Part shown: positions 26,931 through 35,823 of the stretch, in pieces
How the letters are laid out: every line of letters begins with the position of its first letter
Numbering within the stretch: position 1 is the first letter of the stretch
Assembly (NCBI RefSeq): GCF_018588585.1
Contig: NZ_JAEUFG010000003.1
Span: 124,001-188,000 of the forward strand
DNA: 64,000 bases
Reading direction: 5' to 3'
Source: Bacillus sp. SM2101
GTDB lineage: Bacteria; Bacillota; Bacilli; Bacillales; SM2101
Made by a program: the position numbers and the translations under genes
Notes under the pieces: model-generated
What the model was told of the DNA's origin: nothing
Seen by the model: only the letters and a program-made list of their open reading frames with translations
Databases searched by the model: none

Positions 26931-27309
26931 CAGCCTTTGTTAATTGGTCAATATGGTATTTCGCTTCTGATTTACACGCATAATCAATATCTTCTATTTG
27001 CAGTTCATTAACTAGAGATTCGATTTGTTTTATTTGATCGTTTGTTGGTTGTTCTGATAAAAGCTTCTCAATTGTTTCATTAATTTTATCAGCGAGCTGT
27101 TCATGAAATAAAGGATTTTCTTTAATTTCATCTTCTATTTTATCAAACCATGATGCATTTTTGTCTGCATAGTGTCTCCAATGCTGAATAAAATCATTGG
27201 TATCATATTTTTCTTCATTCCACTCAATTTTGTTCATATACTGTTCGAATGCTGCAGATATTGAGCGAGAAATACTAATTTTTATACCGTGTGGAAGATT
27301 TTTGAACAT
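26902..27309 (-). CDS. hypothetical protein, probably frameshifted at an A9 run
   Basis: Unrecognised, helix-rich and acidic protein of 135 residues beginning MFKNLPHGIKISISRSISAA. Coiled-coil-like stretches with many Glu, Lys and Gln occur in residues 60-125. Near the end the codons read GTA AAA AAA AAC AGC. Here the zero frame meets an A AAA AAC heptamer and stops 5 codons after AAC. A -1 shift there, or one extra A, would continue for 63 more residues, giving about 193 in all. The extension has the same composition and no start signal of its own. Whether this is a sequencing homopolymer error, a mutation or programmed slippage cannot be told here. No family is suggested. Confidence 0.55.
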   Translation of the reverse strand: MFKNLPHGIKISISRSISAAFEQYMNKIEWNEEKYDTNDFIQHWRHYADKNASWFDKIEDEIKENPLFHEQLADKINETIEKLLSEQPTNDQIKQIESLVNELQIEDIDYACKSEAKYHIDQLTKAVKKNSNDKN

Positions 27310-27458
27310 TTACTATCCGTACCTCCAAAATTAATCTGACTAATTATTAATAATACCATATAGTTATTCAAAATGACAAATATTGAGGAAATTTGTTACA
27401 TTGTGAAGAAGTATTTCGAAGAATAGAATTTGGAGGATTATTTAGATTTTACTTAAAA

Positions 27459-27591
27459 AGCTGTTTTCGTTTTCTATTGTTATCCCAATTAGTACCATTC
27501 ATCGTTGGACAAAAGAAAAGATGCAACGAACGCTAGTTGTATGCTTGTTTACTACTTAATACGAAAAACAACGATCAAAACGAAAACAGCT
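27459..27591. repeat. dispersed repeat with terminal inverted repeats, copy of 133 bp
   Basis: The best-preserved ends in the window: AGCTGTTTTCGTTTT at 27459-27473 is the inverse of AAAACGAAAACAGCT at 27577-27591. About 23 bases at each end pair with few mismatches. The internal block AAAAGATGCAACGAACGCTA matches the other copies. No reading frame is conserved. Confidence 0.7.
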
Positions 27592-27760
27592 TTCGTAAAC
27601 TTTGTTGCTATTGAGACTAATTTTCGGACAGCAATAAAAATTTATTTGCAATTGACCTCATGTCAAATGAGAAAGGTGCCACGAACGCTTACTTATAAGT
27701 ATTTATTTCTTAGTATGAAAAGCAACAATCCATTCGAAAACAGTCTAACGAAAATGAGCC
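27584..27760. repeat. dispersed repeat, second adjacent copy
   Basis: Starts AAACAGCTTTCGTAAACTTT and GTTGCTATTGAGAC, and contains GGTGCCACGAACGCTTACTT. It ends near GCAACAATCCATTCGAAAAC. It abuts and partly shares the end of the copy at 27459-27591. Confidence 0.6.
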
Positions 27761-27792
27761 CACAAAAGTGGGCATTAAAAGTAATACGTTTA

Positions 27793-27993
27793 TTATCCCT
27801 CTTGATTATCTTCCTCTTCTTCCATCATATCTTCCTCATAAGTATTATTATTTAAATCTTCTTCAGGCATTTCTTCTTCCATCGGTGTTTCAGTCTCAGG
27901 TGGTGGAGGGTTTTCCGGATTCGTATTACAACCCGTAAATAATAACGCAAATAATAATGAATTCATTAATGTTAATGACCATTTTTTGTTCAT
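27793..27993 (-). CDS. small acidic lipoprotein
   Basis: A lipoprotein signal peptide of about 20 residues ends in the lipobox LLFTGC, so the mature protein starts at that Cys and is anchored in the membrane. The mature part is about 45 residues, Pro-rich at first (NPPPPETETP) and then almost entirely Glu, Asp, Asn and Met. The start at 27993 has AAGGAG six bases upstream. Composition suggests an unstructured surface tail. No family was recognised. It stands alone between repeats and the fabZ terminator. Confidence 0.7.
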   Translation of the reverse strand: MNKKWSLTLMNSLLFALLFTGCNTNPENPPPPETETPMEEEMPEEDLNNNTYEEDMMEEEEDNQEG

Positions 27994-28189
27994 GAAAATC
28001 ACTCCTTATTAATCCTTTCTTAGACATCCAAAGGTTTGTCTTTGAATATGTTTCCCAAAATTGATTAAAATTCTTCATTAAAAAATTGTTATTTTTAGGT
28101 AATTCTATATTCATTTGTATCTTCATTGCATTATTAACGACATTCGTATAAGAGTTGGTTTAGCAACATCCTAAAAAACTTAGCATACC

Positions 28190-28290
28190 AAGGGCTCTTC
28201 TCGTAACCCAAGTTGATAAAAGGTCTAAGATGCCGCGGTAGCTATTGTATACGTGTATATTTATTCGTACGTAAAATAAGGTTTGCCTAA
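28190..28290. repeat. dispersed intergenic repeat, degenerate copy
   Basis: GGGCTCTTCTCGTAACCCAA corresponds to the GGCTCTTTTCGTAAACTTTG end of other copies, in inverse orientation. It is followed by AGATGCCGCGGTAGCTATTG and a CGTACGTAAAATAAG end. Confidence 0.45.
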
Positions 28291-28296
28291 AAGGAC

Positions 28297-28323
28297 AAAA
28301 AAAAGACTACCACTAGGGTAATC
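28297..28323 (-). terminator. terminator after fabZ
   Basis: On the minus strand GATTACC and GGTAGTC pair over 7 bases with one G-T pair and a 5-base loop, then eight T residues follow (plus-strand A run 28297-28304). Confidence 0.7.
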
Positions 28324-28358
28324 GTGTTATTACAACATTCTTTTTTTAAAGAATAGAT

Positions 28359-28796
28359 TTACTCGGTTTTCTCACCAAGAGCAAACATAATTTCTGCTTC
28401 ACATGCAACTTCTCCATCAACTGTAGCTACAGCCTTTCCCTTCCCTATGGAACCTCGCACACGAATCATTTCTACCTCTAGACGCAATTGATCTCCAGGC
28501 TTCACTTGTTTTTTAAATCTACAATTATTAATCCCACCAAAAAATGCTAACCTGCCTCGATTTTCTTCTTTTTTTAGCATAGCGACTGCACCGACCTGTG
28601 CAAGTGCTTCTACAATTAAAACACCAGGCATAACCGGAAAATCAGGAAAATGTCCATTAAAAAATTCTTCATTTGCTGTGACATTCTTTATACCTACAGC
28701 TCGTTTGCCTTCTTCTATTTCTAGGATCTTATCAACTAATAAGAATGGATAACGATGGGGTATAATATCTTTAATTGCTGTTACATCTAACATCAT
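28359..28796 (-). CDS. fabZ: (3R)-hydroxyacyl-ACP dehydratase FabZ
   Basis: Dehydrates 3-hydroxyacyl-ACP to trans-2-enoyl-ACP in fatty acid elongation. It is a hot-dog fold enzyme with the catalytic His near residue 49 in [12 protein letters not shown] and Glu near 63 in [28 protein letters not shown] is the usual N-terminal part. Length 145 residues is normal. AAGGAG lies 8 bases before the ATG. It is the last gene of a run with the small membrane protein 28812-29105, as in other Bacillus where fabZ (ywpB) follows flhP. Confidence 0.96.
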   Translation of the reverse strand: MMLDVTAIKDIIPHRYPFLLVDKILEIEEGKRAVGIKNVTANEEFFNGHFPDFPVMPGVLIVEALAQVGAVAMLKKEENRGRLAFFGGINNCRFKKQVKPGDQLRLEVEMIRVRGSIGKGKAVATVDGEVACEAEIMFALGEKTE

Positions 28797-28811
28797 TCGG
28801 TAATCTCCTTC

Positions 28812-29105
28812 TTACTTTGTATCTTTTTCAACTAAATTAAAAATGTGCTGCCACGTAGATTTTTTCAATGCATCAGATGGGTCTCCATTTCCAATGACAC
28901 CATAACCAACAATGGCACCTAATAACAGACTGAGAACAAGTAGCACAGCAACAATCATTAATTTTAACCAAATGGGAATTAAGCGAACACGAGCTTTCAG
29001 TTTTCTTTTACTCGTATGCTCTTCCCCTTGTTGTTTTTGTTCGTGTCGTTCTTGTCTCAATTGAGATCGCGTCTTTGTTTCAGACTGATTTGCATTCGTT
29101 GTCAA
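28812..29105 (-). CDS. EpuA-like small membrane protein (annotated in relatives as RNA polymerase beta subunit)
   Basis: 97 residues: a basic, Gln- and Glu-rich cytoplasmic N terminus of about 40, then RVRLIPIWLKLMIVAVLLVL with one membrane helix, then GYGVIGNGDPSDALKKSTWQH. This pattern belongs to the EpuA family. Database entries call these proteins DNA-directed RNA polymerase subunit beta because of a weak fused link; the real function is unknown. Start is TTG at 29105, with AAGGAG 9 bases upstream. It lies 15 bases upstream of fabZ and is probably cotranscribed with it. Confidence 0.75.
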   Translation of the reverse strand: MTTNANQSETKTRSQLRQERHEQKQQGEEHTSKRKLKARVRLIPIWLKLMIVAVLLVLSLLLGAIVGYGVIGNGDPSDALKKSTWQHIFNLVEKDTK

Positions 29106-29362
29106 TGATCTTTGCTCCTTTAGAATATTGATGCGTGTTCAAAAAGGAAGGGGGAATAATATCAAAACTGCATAACATGCTAAATAAACATCATCGTTGC
29201 CTTGTTCATTGGAAATTACTCCATAGAATAAATCAGAAAGCAATGTCTAGCATAGATTTATATTTCTACCTCCTGCTGAAACATTCTGTAATATTCACAG
29301 GACTAGCGTATCTTATTCTAAATTATTTAGCCGTATTTCCCTGATTTTTTGAACAATCTTTA

Positions 29363-30211
29363 TTATCGAATTCCATTTACGAGGCCCATCATTTGATCAG
29401 CGATAGAAATCGATTTTGCATTAAATTGATACGTCCTTTGCGTTGCAAGCATTTCCGTCATTTCAGTTGATACGTCAACGTTGGACTGTTCTAATGTACC
29501 ATTTTGTAGTCTAATTTGTTGCTGAAGATCGTCAGTTAATAATGTTAAAACTTCTTCTTCATCTAAGTTAAGCTGTTCTAGATTCGGTAATCCAAGTAAA
29601 TTTCCACCGACAGACTGTAGTAGTTGTGGTCGATGTATTTTAACAATAGAAAGGTTATTGCCTTCTACTTTTTCCCCATCACTATTTATTAAGTTTATTG
29701 TACCATTTTCATCTATTGATATGTCTTGGTAATCATTTTCAATATTAATCGTGTTACCAGAGTTATCAAGCACAGGATATCCGTCACTCGTTACTAGTAT
29801 CAATTCATCAGATCCTTCTTCAAGAGGTGAAAGATAGAGTGCACCATTTCTTGTATAATGCACAGCTTGCTCGCCATTATTTTCTACAGCTACACGAAGA
29901 AATTGTCCTTCCTCAGTAAAAGCAATATCAAGCGGGCGGTTTGTTTCTTTTAGACTTCCTTGAGCTATGATCATATTCGTTTGACCTAATTTCGATCCAG
30001 TCCCTATCCTAATACCATTAGGAGTTAAACGACCAACCTCTTGTTCCTCTCTTGGTTGATTATTATAATTCTGATACAACAGCTCGGTAAAGCTTGCTTG
30101 ACGACGTTTATAGCCGACTGTATCTACATTGGCAAGATTATTCCCAATTGTGTCAAGTTTGTGTTGTAACTGACTCATCGTATTTGCGGCTGTCAAAATT
30201 GACCTATTCAT
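29363..30211 (-). CDS. flhP: flagellar hook-basal body protein FlhP
   Basis: FlgF/FlgG-family rod or hook protein of about 282 residues, exported through the flagellar type III system. The N-terminal helix has MNRSILTAANTMSQLQHKLD and IGNNLANVDTVGYKR, the Asn-Leu-Ala-Asn signature of axial proteins. The C terminus has the matching heptad helix TEMLATQRTYQFNAKS. The start at 30211 has GGGAGGGA at a normal distance; the frame runs 9 codons further up without a site. It follows flhO closely, as in B. subtilis, downstream of mbl. Confidence 0.92.
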   Translation of the reverse strand: MNRSILTAANTMSQLQHKLDTIGNNLANVDTVGYKRRQASFTELLYQNYNNQPREEQEVGRLTPNGIRIGTGSKLGQTNMIIAQGSLKETNRPLDIAFTEEGQFLRVAVENNGEQAVHYTRNGALYLSPLEEGSDELILVTSDGYPVLDNSGNTINIENDYQDISIDENGTINLINSDGEKVEGNNLSIVKIHRPQLLQSVGGNLLGLPNLEQLNLDEEEVLTLLTDDLQQQIRLQNGTLEQSNVDVSTEMTEMLATQRTYQFNAKSISIADQMMGLVNGIR

Positions 30212-30283
30212 TACATATTCCCTCCCAATAATCAGCAATAATAAGAGTGTATGCTCAATTGAACTACCGGTCTTAATTTATTT

Positions 30284-31123
30284 CTATCGTAGCCTTCCAA
30301 TTTCATTTACTGCTTTATCCATACTTTTATCATATGCTTGTAATATTTTTTGATTTGCTTCAAACGCACGGTAGGAAGTCATTAATTCTGTCATTGTTTG
30401 TGCTGTGTCAACATTTGACCCTTCTATAAAACCTTGCTCAATATTAAATACAATATCTTCGTTTGTATTCACATTTGGCAAAGGCTGGTTATCTTCTGTT
30501 CTTAGCATCCCGGTCTCATCTTTAATAAGGCTATTCGTGTCAGCTGCATAAGCGATATTTATTCGAGCAATAGCCTCATTGTTTTCTAACACTGTTCCAT
30601 CGCTGCTAACTGTAAATTGACCACTGCCCACATTTATCGGTGCGTTATCTTCATCAAGGACATAATAACCACTACTAGTCGTTAAATTCCCTTGTCCATC
30701 TATCGTAAAATTACCATTCCTAGTGTACAAAGTGTCACCATTTGCGCTTTGTACCGTAAAAAATAGTCCACCTTGATTATTTGTATTTTCATTAGTTGGT
30801 ACAAATACATCAAGTAACGCTAAGTCAGTATGTAATCCCGTTTCTCTCAAGTCACCTTGAGTGAAGTTTGGTCTAGTTTCCTGTAAATATACACCTGTAT
30901 TAAGTTCACCAATTGGTTTTGCAAAAGGAAGGTTCTTCAACTCTTGTCCTGGAATAGAATTCGTACCTAGTTGCTGCAATAGCATTTCTGGAAATGCTCG
31001 TAAGGACCCTTGTTCTGCTTTATAACCTGGTGTATTTGCATTTGCCATATTATTTGTTAACATATCCGCTTTTCTCTGCTGTGATATCATCCCTGATGCT
31101 GCTGTGTAAAATCCACGTAACAT
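30284..31123 (-). CDS. flhO: flagellar hook-basal body protein FlhO
   Basis: FlgF/FlgG-family axial protein of about 279 residues, partner of FlhP. MLRGFYTAASGMISQQRKAD with MLTNNMANANTPGYKAEQ forms the N-terminal axial helix, and MTELMTSYRAFEANQKILQA the C-terminal helix. The central domain has TRNGNFTIDGQGNLTTSSG, conserved in FlgG-like proteins. ATG at 31123 is favoured over the GTG at 31132 because GAGGTGA lies just before it. It precedes flhP by 72 bases and is read together with it. Confidence 0.92.
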   Translation of the reverse strand: MLRGFYTAASGMISQQRKADMLTNNMANANTPGYKAEQGSLRAFPEMLLQQLGTNSIPGQELKNLPFAKPIGELNTGVYLQETRPNFTQGDLRETGLHTDLALLDVFVPTNENTNNQGGLFFTVQSANGDTLYTRNGNFTIDGQGNLTTSSGYYVLDEDNAPINVGSGQFTVSSDGTVLENNEAIARINIAYAADTNSLIKDETGMLRTEDNQPLPNVNTNEDIVFNIEQGFIEGSNVDTAQTMTELMTSYRAFEANQKILQAYDKSMDKAVNEIGRLR

Positions 31124-31171
31124 TGTTATCACCTCATCCTTAAATCTATATATCTGTTATCCATGCGCTGC

Positions 31172-31312
31172 TCTTTTCGTAAATTTTGCTACTACTAAAC
31201 ACAACAAGTGATTTATGCGTTTGTCATCGTATGATATAAAAAAAGATGCCATGAATTCTATTTGTGAACTTGTTTAATTTTTTGTGCGTAAAACAACAAT
31301 TAGTAGCAGCTT
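31172..31312. repeat. dispersed intergenic repeat, copy of about 140 bp
   Basis: Begins GCTCTTTTCGTAAATTTTGC and contains AAAGATGCCATGAATTCTAT. It ends GTAAAACAACAATTAGTAGC, next to the mbl stop. It lies in inverse orientation to the copies at 60981 and 24800. Confidence 0.6.
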
Positions 31313-32312
31313 AGCCGTAATTACGTACTGGAAGCTTGTCCAAATTCTCAAGCATAATACCAGTACCAATTGCCACACATTCCATTGGATTTTCTGCAAT
31401 AAGTACGGGAACCCTCAGCTCATCAGACAATAGCTGATCGATGCCATGTAATAAGGCTCCTCCGCCAGTTAAAATGACTCCGCGATCAATGATATCTGCA
31501 GATAATTCTGGTGGTGTTCGTTCTAGTACGCTTTTTGAAGCTTGGACGATAAGTGCTACAGATTCATGCAATGCCTTTTCAATTTCTTCTGATCTGACCG
31601 TAATTGTTCGAGGTAATCCAGATACCATATCACGTCCACGAATATCTATTTCCTCATTACGTGCCCCAGGAAATACTGTTGCTACTTGAATCTTAATGTC
31701 CTCTGCTGTACGCTCACCAATTAATAACTTATATTCTCGTTTTATGTATTGAAGAATTTCCATATCAAGCTTGTCCCCTGCCATTTTTAACGAAGAAGAT
31801 GTAACGATATCTCCCATTGATAAAACAGCAACATCAGTCGTACCACCACCAATATCAACGACCATATTTCCACTCGGTTGAAAGATATCCATACCAGCAC
31901 CAATTGCTGCTATTTTCGGCTCTTCCTCTAAAATAACTTTTTTTCCGCCGCTTTTCATCGCCGCTTCTCTTATCGCCTTTTGCTCGACCGATGTAATATT
32001 CGTCGGACAGCATATAAGTATGCGTGGCTTAGAAAGAAAACCTTTTACATCTAGTTTATTAATAAAATGCTTAAGCATTGCTTCGGTGATTTCAAAATTC
32101 GCAATGACTCCATCTTTTAGTGGGCGAATGGCTGAAATATTTCCAGGTGTTCGACCAACCATACGTCTTGCTTCTTCACCAACTGCTAACACTTTTTCTA
32201 ATTGACGGTCAATGGCAACAACGGATGGTTCGTTCAAAACAATTCCTTTTCCTTTTACGTGAATGAGCACATTCGCTGTACCTAAGTCAATTCCGATATC
32301 TCTAGCAAACAT
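31311..32312 (-). CDS. mbl: actin-like cell-shape protein Mbl
   Basis: MreB-family filament protein that guides lateral cell-wall synthesis. The first phosphate loop is DIGIDLGTANVL; the second phosphate motif is VVDIGGGTTDVAVLS; and GVILTGGGALLHGIDQLL is the adenosine motif. The start at 32312 gives the usual 333 residues and has AAGGAGG 9-10 bases upstream; 26 additional in-frame codons upstream have no site. Position after spoIIID and before flhO/flhP identifies it as Mbl rather than MreB or MreBH. Confidence 0.95.
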   Translation of the reverse strand: MFARDIGIDLGTANVLIHVKGKGIVLNEPSVVAIDRQLEKVLAVGEEARRMVGRTPGNISAIRPLKDGVIANFEITEAMLKHFINKLDVKGFLSKPRILICCPTNITSVEQKAIREAAMKSGGKKVILEEEPKIAAIGAGMDIFQPSGNMVVDIGGGTTDVAVLSMGDIVTSSSLKMAGDKLDMEILQYIKREYKLLIGERTAEDIKIQVATVFPGARNEEIDIRGRDMVSGLPRTITVRSEEIEKALHESVALIVQASKSVLERTPPELSADIIDRGVILTGGGALLHGIDQLLSDELRVPVLIAENPMECVAIGTGIMLENLDKLPVRNYG

Positions 32313-32558
32313 TATTATAAGCCTCCTTGCAAAATTCCCGATACTTTCTCTAATTTTATATTTTATCACAAATTTACGCCTAGAAGGCAATGATGTAAAA
32401 AAATAGTCGAATTTTAAGAGCTAGATCAAATATATGAAAAGAGGATGCCTCAATTGAGTGTGATTTCATATTATATTCAGGATTTATTAATCATTGTTAT
32501 TTAACATATAGGCTATAAAACCGGGCTCTACCCAATTCATGATTCATCCTCTTTCTTT

Positions 32559-32834
32559 TTATCGGACAGTCTCTTCTTCTCGTTCACCCTCTTTCTTATA
32601 TTTTAATTTTGTTGCTTCTCCACCACGTAGATGACGTATTGATTTATGGTAATCTAATATTTCCTTCACTTCATTTGCAAGTTCTGCATTAATCTCAGGT
32701 AATCTTTCTGTTAAATCCTTATGAACAGTACTTTTGGAAACGCCAAATTCTTTCGCTATTACACGAACGGTTTTTCTCGTCTCCACGATATACTTACCAA
32801 TCTTGATAGTACGCTCTTTGATGTAATCGTGCAC
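32559..32834 (-). CDS. spoIIID: sporulation transcription factor SpoIIID
   Basis: Mother-cell DNA-binding regulator acting with sigma-E. MHDYIKERTIKIGKYIVET opens the protein, and TVRVIAKEFGVSKSTVHKDL is the helix-turn-helix. The basic tail has HLRGGEATKLKYKK. Start is GTG at 32834, with GGGAGGG 7 bases upstream, giving 91 residues as expected; the frame continues 13 codons upstream but these are not conserved. On the minus strand TATACAAC (32942-32935), with an ATA-rich -35 region at 32954-32960, loosely resembles a sigma-E promoter. Confidence 0.95.
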   Translation of the reverse strand: MHDYIKERTIKIGKYIVETRKTVRVIAKEFGVSKSTVHKDLTERLPEINAELANEVKEILDYHKSIRHLRGGEATKLKYKKEGEREEETVR

Positions 32835-33323
32835 ACCACTCGCCCTCCCTAAATTGGATGTGAGAAGTGTCAAAGGAGACTCGTTTTCTTTCCAACGATT
32901 AAAATGCTCTAATTTGTTACGGCAGTAATAAGTTGTTGTATAAATGAAATAAATTATATCGTTATCATAAAACCCAAGCCCCTCACCTCAAACACTCTCT
33001 TTTATCAGGTTTGTAACATTTTATTAGCTTGGATGATTATATATTCCATAAAAGTCAAGAGGGACAAGGGATTTGTTAATTTTTTGTTCAAATTACAACC
33101 ATGATCCTTTTTGAAACTAAATTTCCGACAAAAGATCCGCTATACTGCAATCAGGAAATAACTTATTTGACGATGTAAACAAATGTATTTTTGTATGTTC
33201 ATACAAGATTATTTTCCATAAAGGTATAAATTGTTACAAAGCAATGGATGTCTTCACATTGATTGTTTTTTTGCACATAGATATAAACACGAAACACCTA
33301 ACGTTCGAGGAATTTTTTTGTTA

Positions 33324-33446
33324 GGTTGTTTTCGTGTTAATTGTTGCATTTTGTAGTTAGAGCTAAATACGAATATAGCTATCGTTCGAGGCATCTTTTC
33401 TTCTGTACAACGACTAACAATAGCAACAAAGTTACAAAAGGAGCTT
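33324..33446. repeat. dispersed intergenic repeat (MITE-like), copy of about 123 bp
   Basis: Starts GGTTGTTTTCGTGTTAATTG and contains GTTCGAGGCATCTTTTCTTC with TGTACAACGACTAACAATAG. It ends GCAACAAAGTTACAAAAGGA. Shares more than 30 contiguous, nearly identical bases with the copy at 60981-61136. Confidence 0.65.
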
Positions 33447-33499
33447 TTAGCTAAAATAATGGTCACCTAAAACCACCACAGTAAATTGACAACAAACAA

Positions 33500-33523
33500 A
33501 AAGCCACTCTCTAATGAGAATGG
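33500..33523 (-). terminator. terminator after spoIIQ
   Basis: On the minus strand CCATTCTC (33523-33516) pairs with GAGAGTGG (33511-33504) over a 4-base loop and is followed by CTTTTTG. Confidence 0.7.
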
Positions 33524-33566
33524 TCATAATTGTATCAAGCTATTCACTTTATACTAAAGCAGATAA

Positions 33567-34463
33567 TTATGAATCTTTATCTTCTTTTTCATCTCCTGGC
33601 TTTTCTTCTTCAGCAGGAGCTTCCTCTTCTTTTTCTTTTTCTTCAGCTGGTGCTTCCTCTTCTTCTTCCTCTACTTCTTCTTCAGCTTCTTTCTGCTCTT
33701 CTTCAGCTTCTTTCTGCTCTTCTTCAGGCAATGTTTCTTCTTTCTTTCCTTCAGAAGCCTCTAGATCCATATTTTCATCTTCATCTAACAAAGAAGTGAT
33801 AGGACTTCCAAATAAATTAATTGGATTGATCGCTTCGTCATTTTTACGTATTTCAAAATGTACGTGATTTTCTGCCTCACTATTTAAGAGACTTCTACCA
33901 GACTGTGCAATAACTTGCCCTTGTTCCACCATATCATTTTCTCGGACTTGGATATCAGCAAGTGATTGATATACAGTTACGATCCCATTTCCATGATCAA
34001 TCTCTACAACATTCCCAAGGGTTGAATCAACGCTCGTTCTTGTAACAGTTCCACTAGCAGAAGCAACTACATCAAAGACACTATTATCCTTCGTTACAAT
34101 ATCAATACCTTTGTTTGGAATATATTGATTGTCGTAGTACAACAGCGCTGCTTCTTGATCTGCGTCAGATGCATCGGCATCATAAAATTGCTTTTGAATT
34201 TCCATTTCTTCAACATTTGTCACTGGATACATAAAACTTTCAAGCGATTGTGTTACTGGTACAGAATCATCATCCACAAAGTAATCGGATTGCAATGATA
34301 CATTATCAAGATCATATTGATCAGAATCTGCAACATTTTTGCTGTTTTGATACCAAAGGATAGCTGTTAGAATGATTGCTGCACTAGCAATATAAATTGC
34401 TGGAAGAACCCAACGACGTTTAAAAAATCGTTTCATTTTTGAGAATTTCTTTTCTTCTCTCAT
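33567..34463 (-). CDS. spoIIQ: SpoIIQ, forespore engulfment and channel protein
   Basis: Forespore membrane protein that binds SpoIIIAH across the intermembrane space during engulfment. A single helix near residues 19-38 anchors it. A LytM/M23 domain spans about 110-215, with HVHFEIR around residues 200-206, but the first zinc-ligand motif reads NKGIDIV. The ligand His is thus missing, as is typical of Bacillus SpoIIQ, which is not an active peptidase. After residue 225 comes a tail of about 70 residues made almost only of Glu, Lys, Ala and Pro, with QKEAEEE repeated. Total 298 residues. GAGGTGATG precedes the ATG. Confidence 0.93.
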   Translation of the reverse strand: MREEKKFSKMKRFFKRRWVLPAIYIASAAIILTAILWYQNSKNVADSDQYDLDNVSLQSDYFVDDDSVPVTQSLESFMYPVTNVEEMEIQKQFYDADASDADQEAALLYYDNQYIPNKGIDIVTKDNSVFDVVASASGTVTRTSVDSTLGNVVEIDHGNGIVTVYQSLADIQVRENDMVEQGQVIAQSGRSLLNSEAENHVHFEIRKNDEAINPINLFGSPITSLLDEDENMDLEASEGKKEETLPEEEQKEAEEEQKEAEEEVEEEEEEAPAEEKEKEEEAPAEEEKPGDEKEDKDS

Positions 34464-34573
34464 GAATTCATCACCTCAGCAACCATTTTGAACACATTTT
34501 CATATTTTTATACAATCTTTTTATATTTTTTTGATTTAATATCCCCATCATGTAAAAAATTATCCATAATAAT

Positions 34574-34596
34574 TAAAAAAAGCCCTAAATTGGGCT
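34574..34596 (-). terminator. terminator between spoIID and spoIIQ
   Basis: AGCCC (34581-34585) and GGGCT (34592-34596) form a short stem. T-runs lie on both sides: TTTTTTT follows on the minus strand and AATTTTTTTC on the plus strand. Confidence 0.65.
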
Positions 34597-34668
34597 AATT
34601 TTTTTCTTATTACAATGAAAGAGAGCTTTCTTAACTGATTTTTATTAATTTTACTCAGGATCAAATAA

Positions 34669-35694
34669 TTAATTTTTCACGATAAAGTTCGTTAAATAAG
34701 GAGTTGCATCACTAATTTGCGCTCCTTTGTAGTAGTGTGTAAGAATTTCTTGATATGTTTTTCCTTCTTCAGCCATTCCGTTTGCGCCATACTGACTCAT
34801 ACCAACACCATGCCCATAACCTTTTGTTGAGATGACAATTTGATCATTTTTACGTACCCATGTAAAATCTGATGAAGATAACCCTAATTGATCACGAACC
34901 TCTCTCCCTTTAAAGGTTTTACCGCTTATTTCTACAGTATCAACACGTTTACCAGGTGTTCTTGCAATAATTTTTCCTACTGTACCATCGCTCGGTAATT
35001 GTATGTTAAGTTTCTGTTCAAACTCAGCTACCGTCATCGTTACTTGATTATGAAATTTTGGGGAAGCCTCATCCCAAGGACTTGCTACACTTGTTAAATA
35101 GGGGAATGGATTTTCCCAATAATCCTCCGAGTTTTCTGTATACCCATTACTCGTTGAGAAAAAGGATGCTTCTATCGGGGTACTATCATAAGTTAATATT
35201 TGACCCGCAGTTGAACGTACAGCGTCTTGAAATTTTTTCATCTTCCGTTCATAATCAATCCCCCACAATTCCTTCAACTCATCTTTGTTTTTATATACTT
35301 GATGAAGTACCATATCTGTAACATCGGCACCCTCTGGTACGCCGACCGTTTGCCCACCTATCATCTTTTTAACAATATATGTTCTGGCACTTAAACTTTG
35401 TGCTTTTAATGCCTCAAGCTCAAAATCCGCAGGCATTTCTGATGCTAGGACTCCAACGACATATTCTTCAAGAGGGACATGCTCGATCGTTTTAGCTTGA
35501 CTACGATAGACAGCCACTTCAACTTCGGAATTTAATGTGTTCGTAGTTAAGGTGGGAGAAGGTTCCGACTTCGATTCTTCAATGAGCTTTCCACCTTCCT
35601 TGGCTGAGAAAGGGAAAACTAACAATGAGGGGATTACAATAATCATGGCAAATAGTACAGAAATTAGTATAACGAGTGGTTTTACTTGTTTCAT
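34669..35694 (-). CDS. spoIID: SpoIID, peptidoglycan lytic transglycosylase of engulfment
   Basis: Membrane-bound enzyme that cleaves denuded glycan strands during forespore engulfment, working with SpoIIP and SpoIIM. An N-terminal anchor spans about residues 5-28. The catalytic Glu is near residue 86 in [37 protein letters not shown] near the C terminus is the second conserved block. The start at 35694 has GGAGG 9 bases upstream and gives 341 residues, the usual length; 28 more in-frame codons upstream lack a site. Confidence 0.95.
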   Translation of the reverse strand: MKQVKPLVILISVLFAMIIVIPSLLVFPFSAKEGGKLIEESKSEPSPTLTTNTLNSEVEVAVYRSQAKTIEHVPLEEYVVGVLASEMPADFELEALKAQSLSARTYIVKKMIGGQTVGVPEGADVTDMVLHQVYKNKDELKELWGIDYERKMKKFQDAVRSTAGQILTYDSTPIEASFFSTSNGYTENSEDYWENPFPYLTSVASPWDEASPKFHNQVTMTVAEFEQKLNIQLPSDGTVGKIIARTPGKRVDTVEISGKTFKGREVRDQLGLSSSDFTWVRKNDQIVISTKGYGHGVGMSQYGANGMAEEGKTYQEILTHYYKGAQISDATPYLTNFIVKN

Positions 35695-35823
35695 CGCTTC
35701 AAGCCTCCAAAAAGATTTTTTGTGTAGTCCTAAGATCTTTAAAACCACACTTCTATATATGCTTATGGAGGTGGACAACCTTTTATGATAAGAAAACCTA
35801 GTACTTTATATCCCCAAAATACA

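Larger units (their letters stand above)
27310..27792. other. intergenic region made largely of repeat copies
   Basis: About 480 bases upstream of the hypothetical gene and downstream of the small lipoprotein gene. Two adjacent copies of the dispersed repeat fill 27459-27760. The plus-strand frame at 27505-27855 runs through them and is not credible as a gene. Confidence 0.5.
27994..28358. other. intergenic region with repeat copy and terminator
   Basis: About 365 bases between the lipoprotein start and the fabZ stop. It contains a degenerate copy of the dispersed repeat at 28190-28290 and the fabZ terminator at 28297-28323. No gene seen. Confidence 0.5.
32835..33566. other. intergenic region with promoter DNA and repeats
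   Basis: About 730 bases between the spoIIID start and the spoIIQ stop. It contains the spoIIID leader, a copy of the dispersed repeat at 33324-33446, a fragment of another at about 33250-33320 (CACGAAACACCTAACGTTCG), and the spoIIQ terminator at 33500-33523. No gene seen. Confidence 0.5.

Noticed and set aside
27505-27855. A 116-residue plus-strand gene
   Set aside because: It runs through two repeat copies and antisense into the lipoprotein gene.
29135-29344. A 69-residue plus-strand gene between the EpuA-like gene and flhP
   Set aside because: AAAGGAAGGGGGAA overlaps the start rather than preceding it properly, and no conserved feature is visible; convincing genes flank it on the other strand.
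33514-33867. Ser-rich plus-strand frame
   Set aside because: Antisense of the Glu-rich tail of SpoIIQ.
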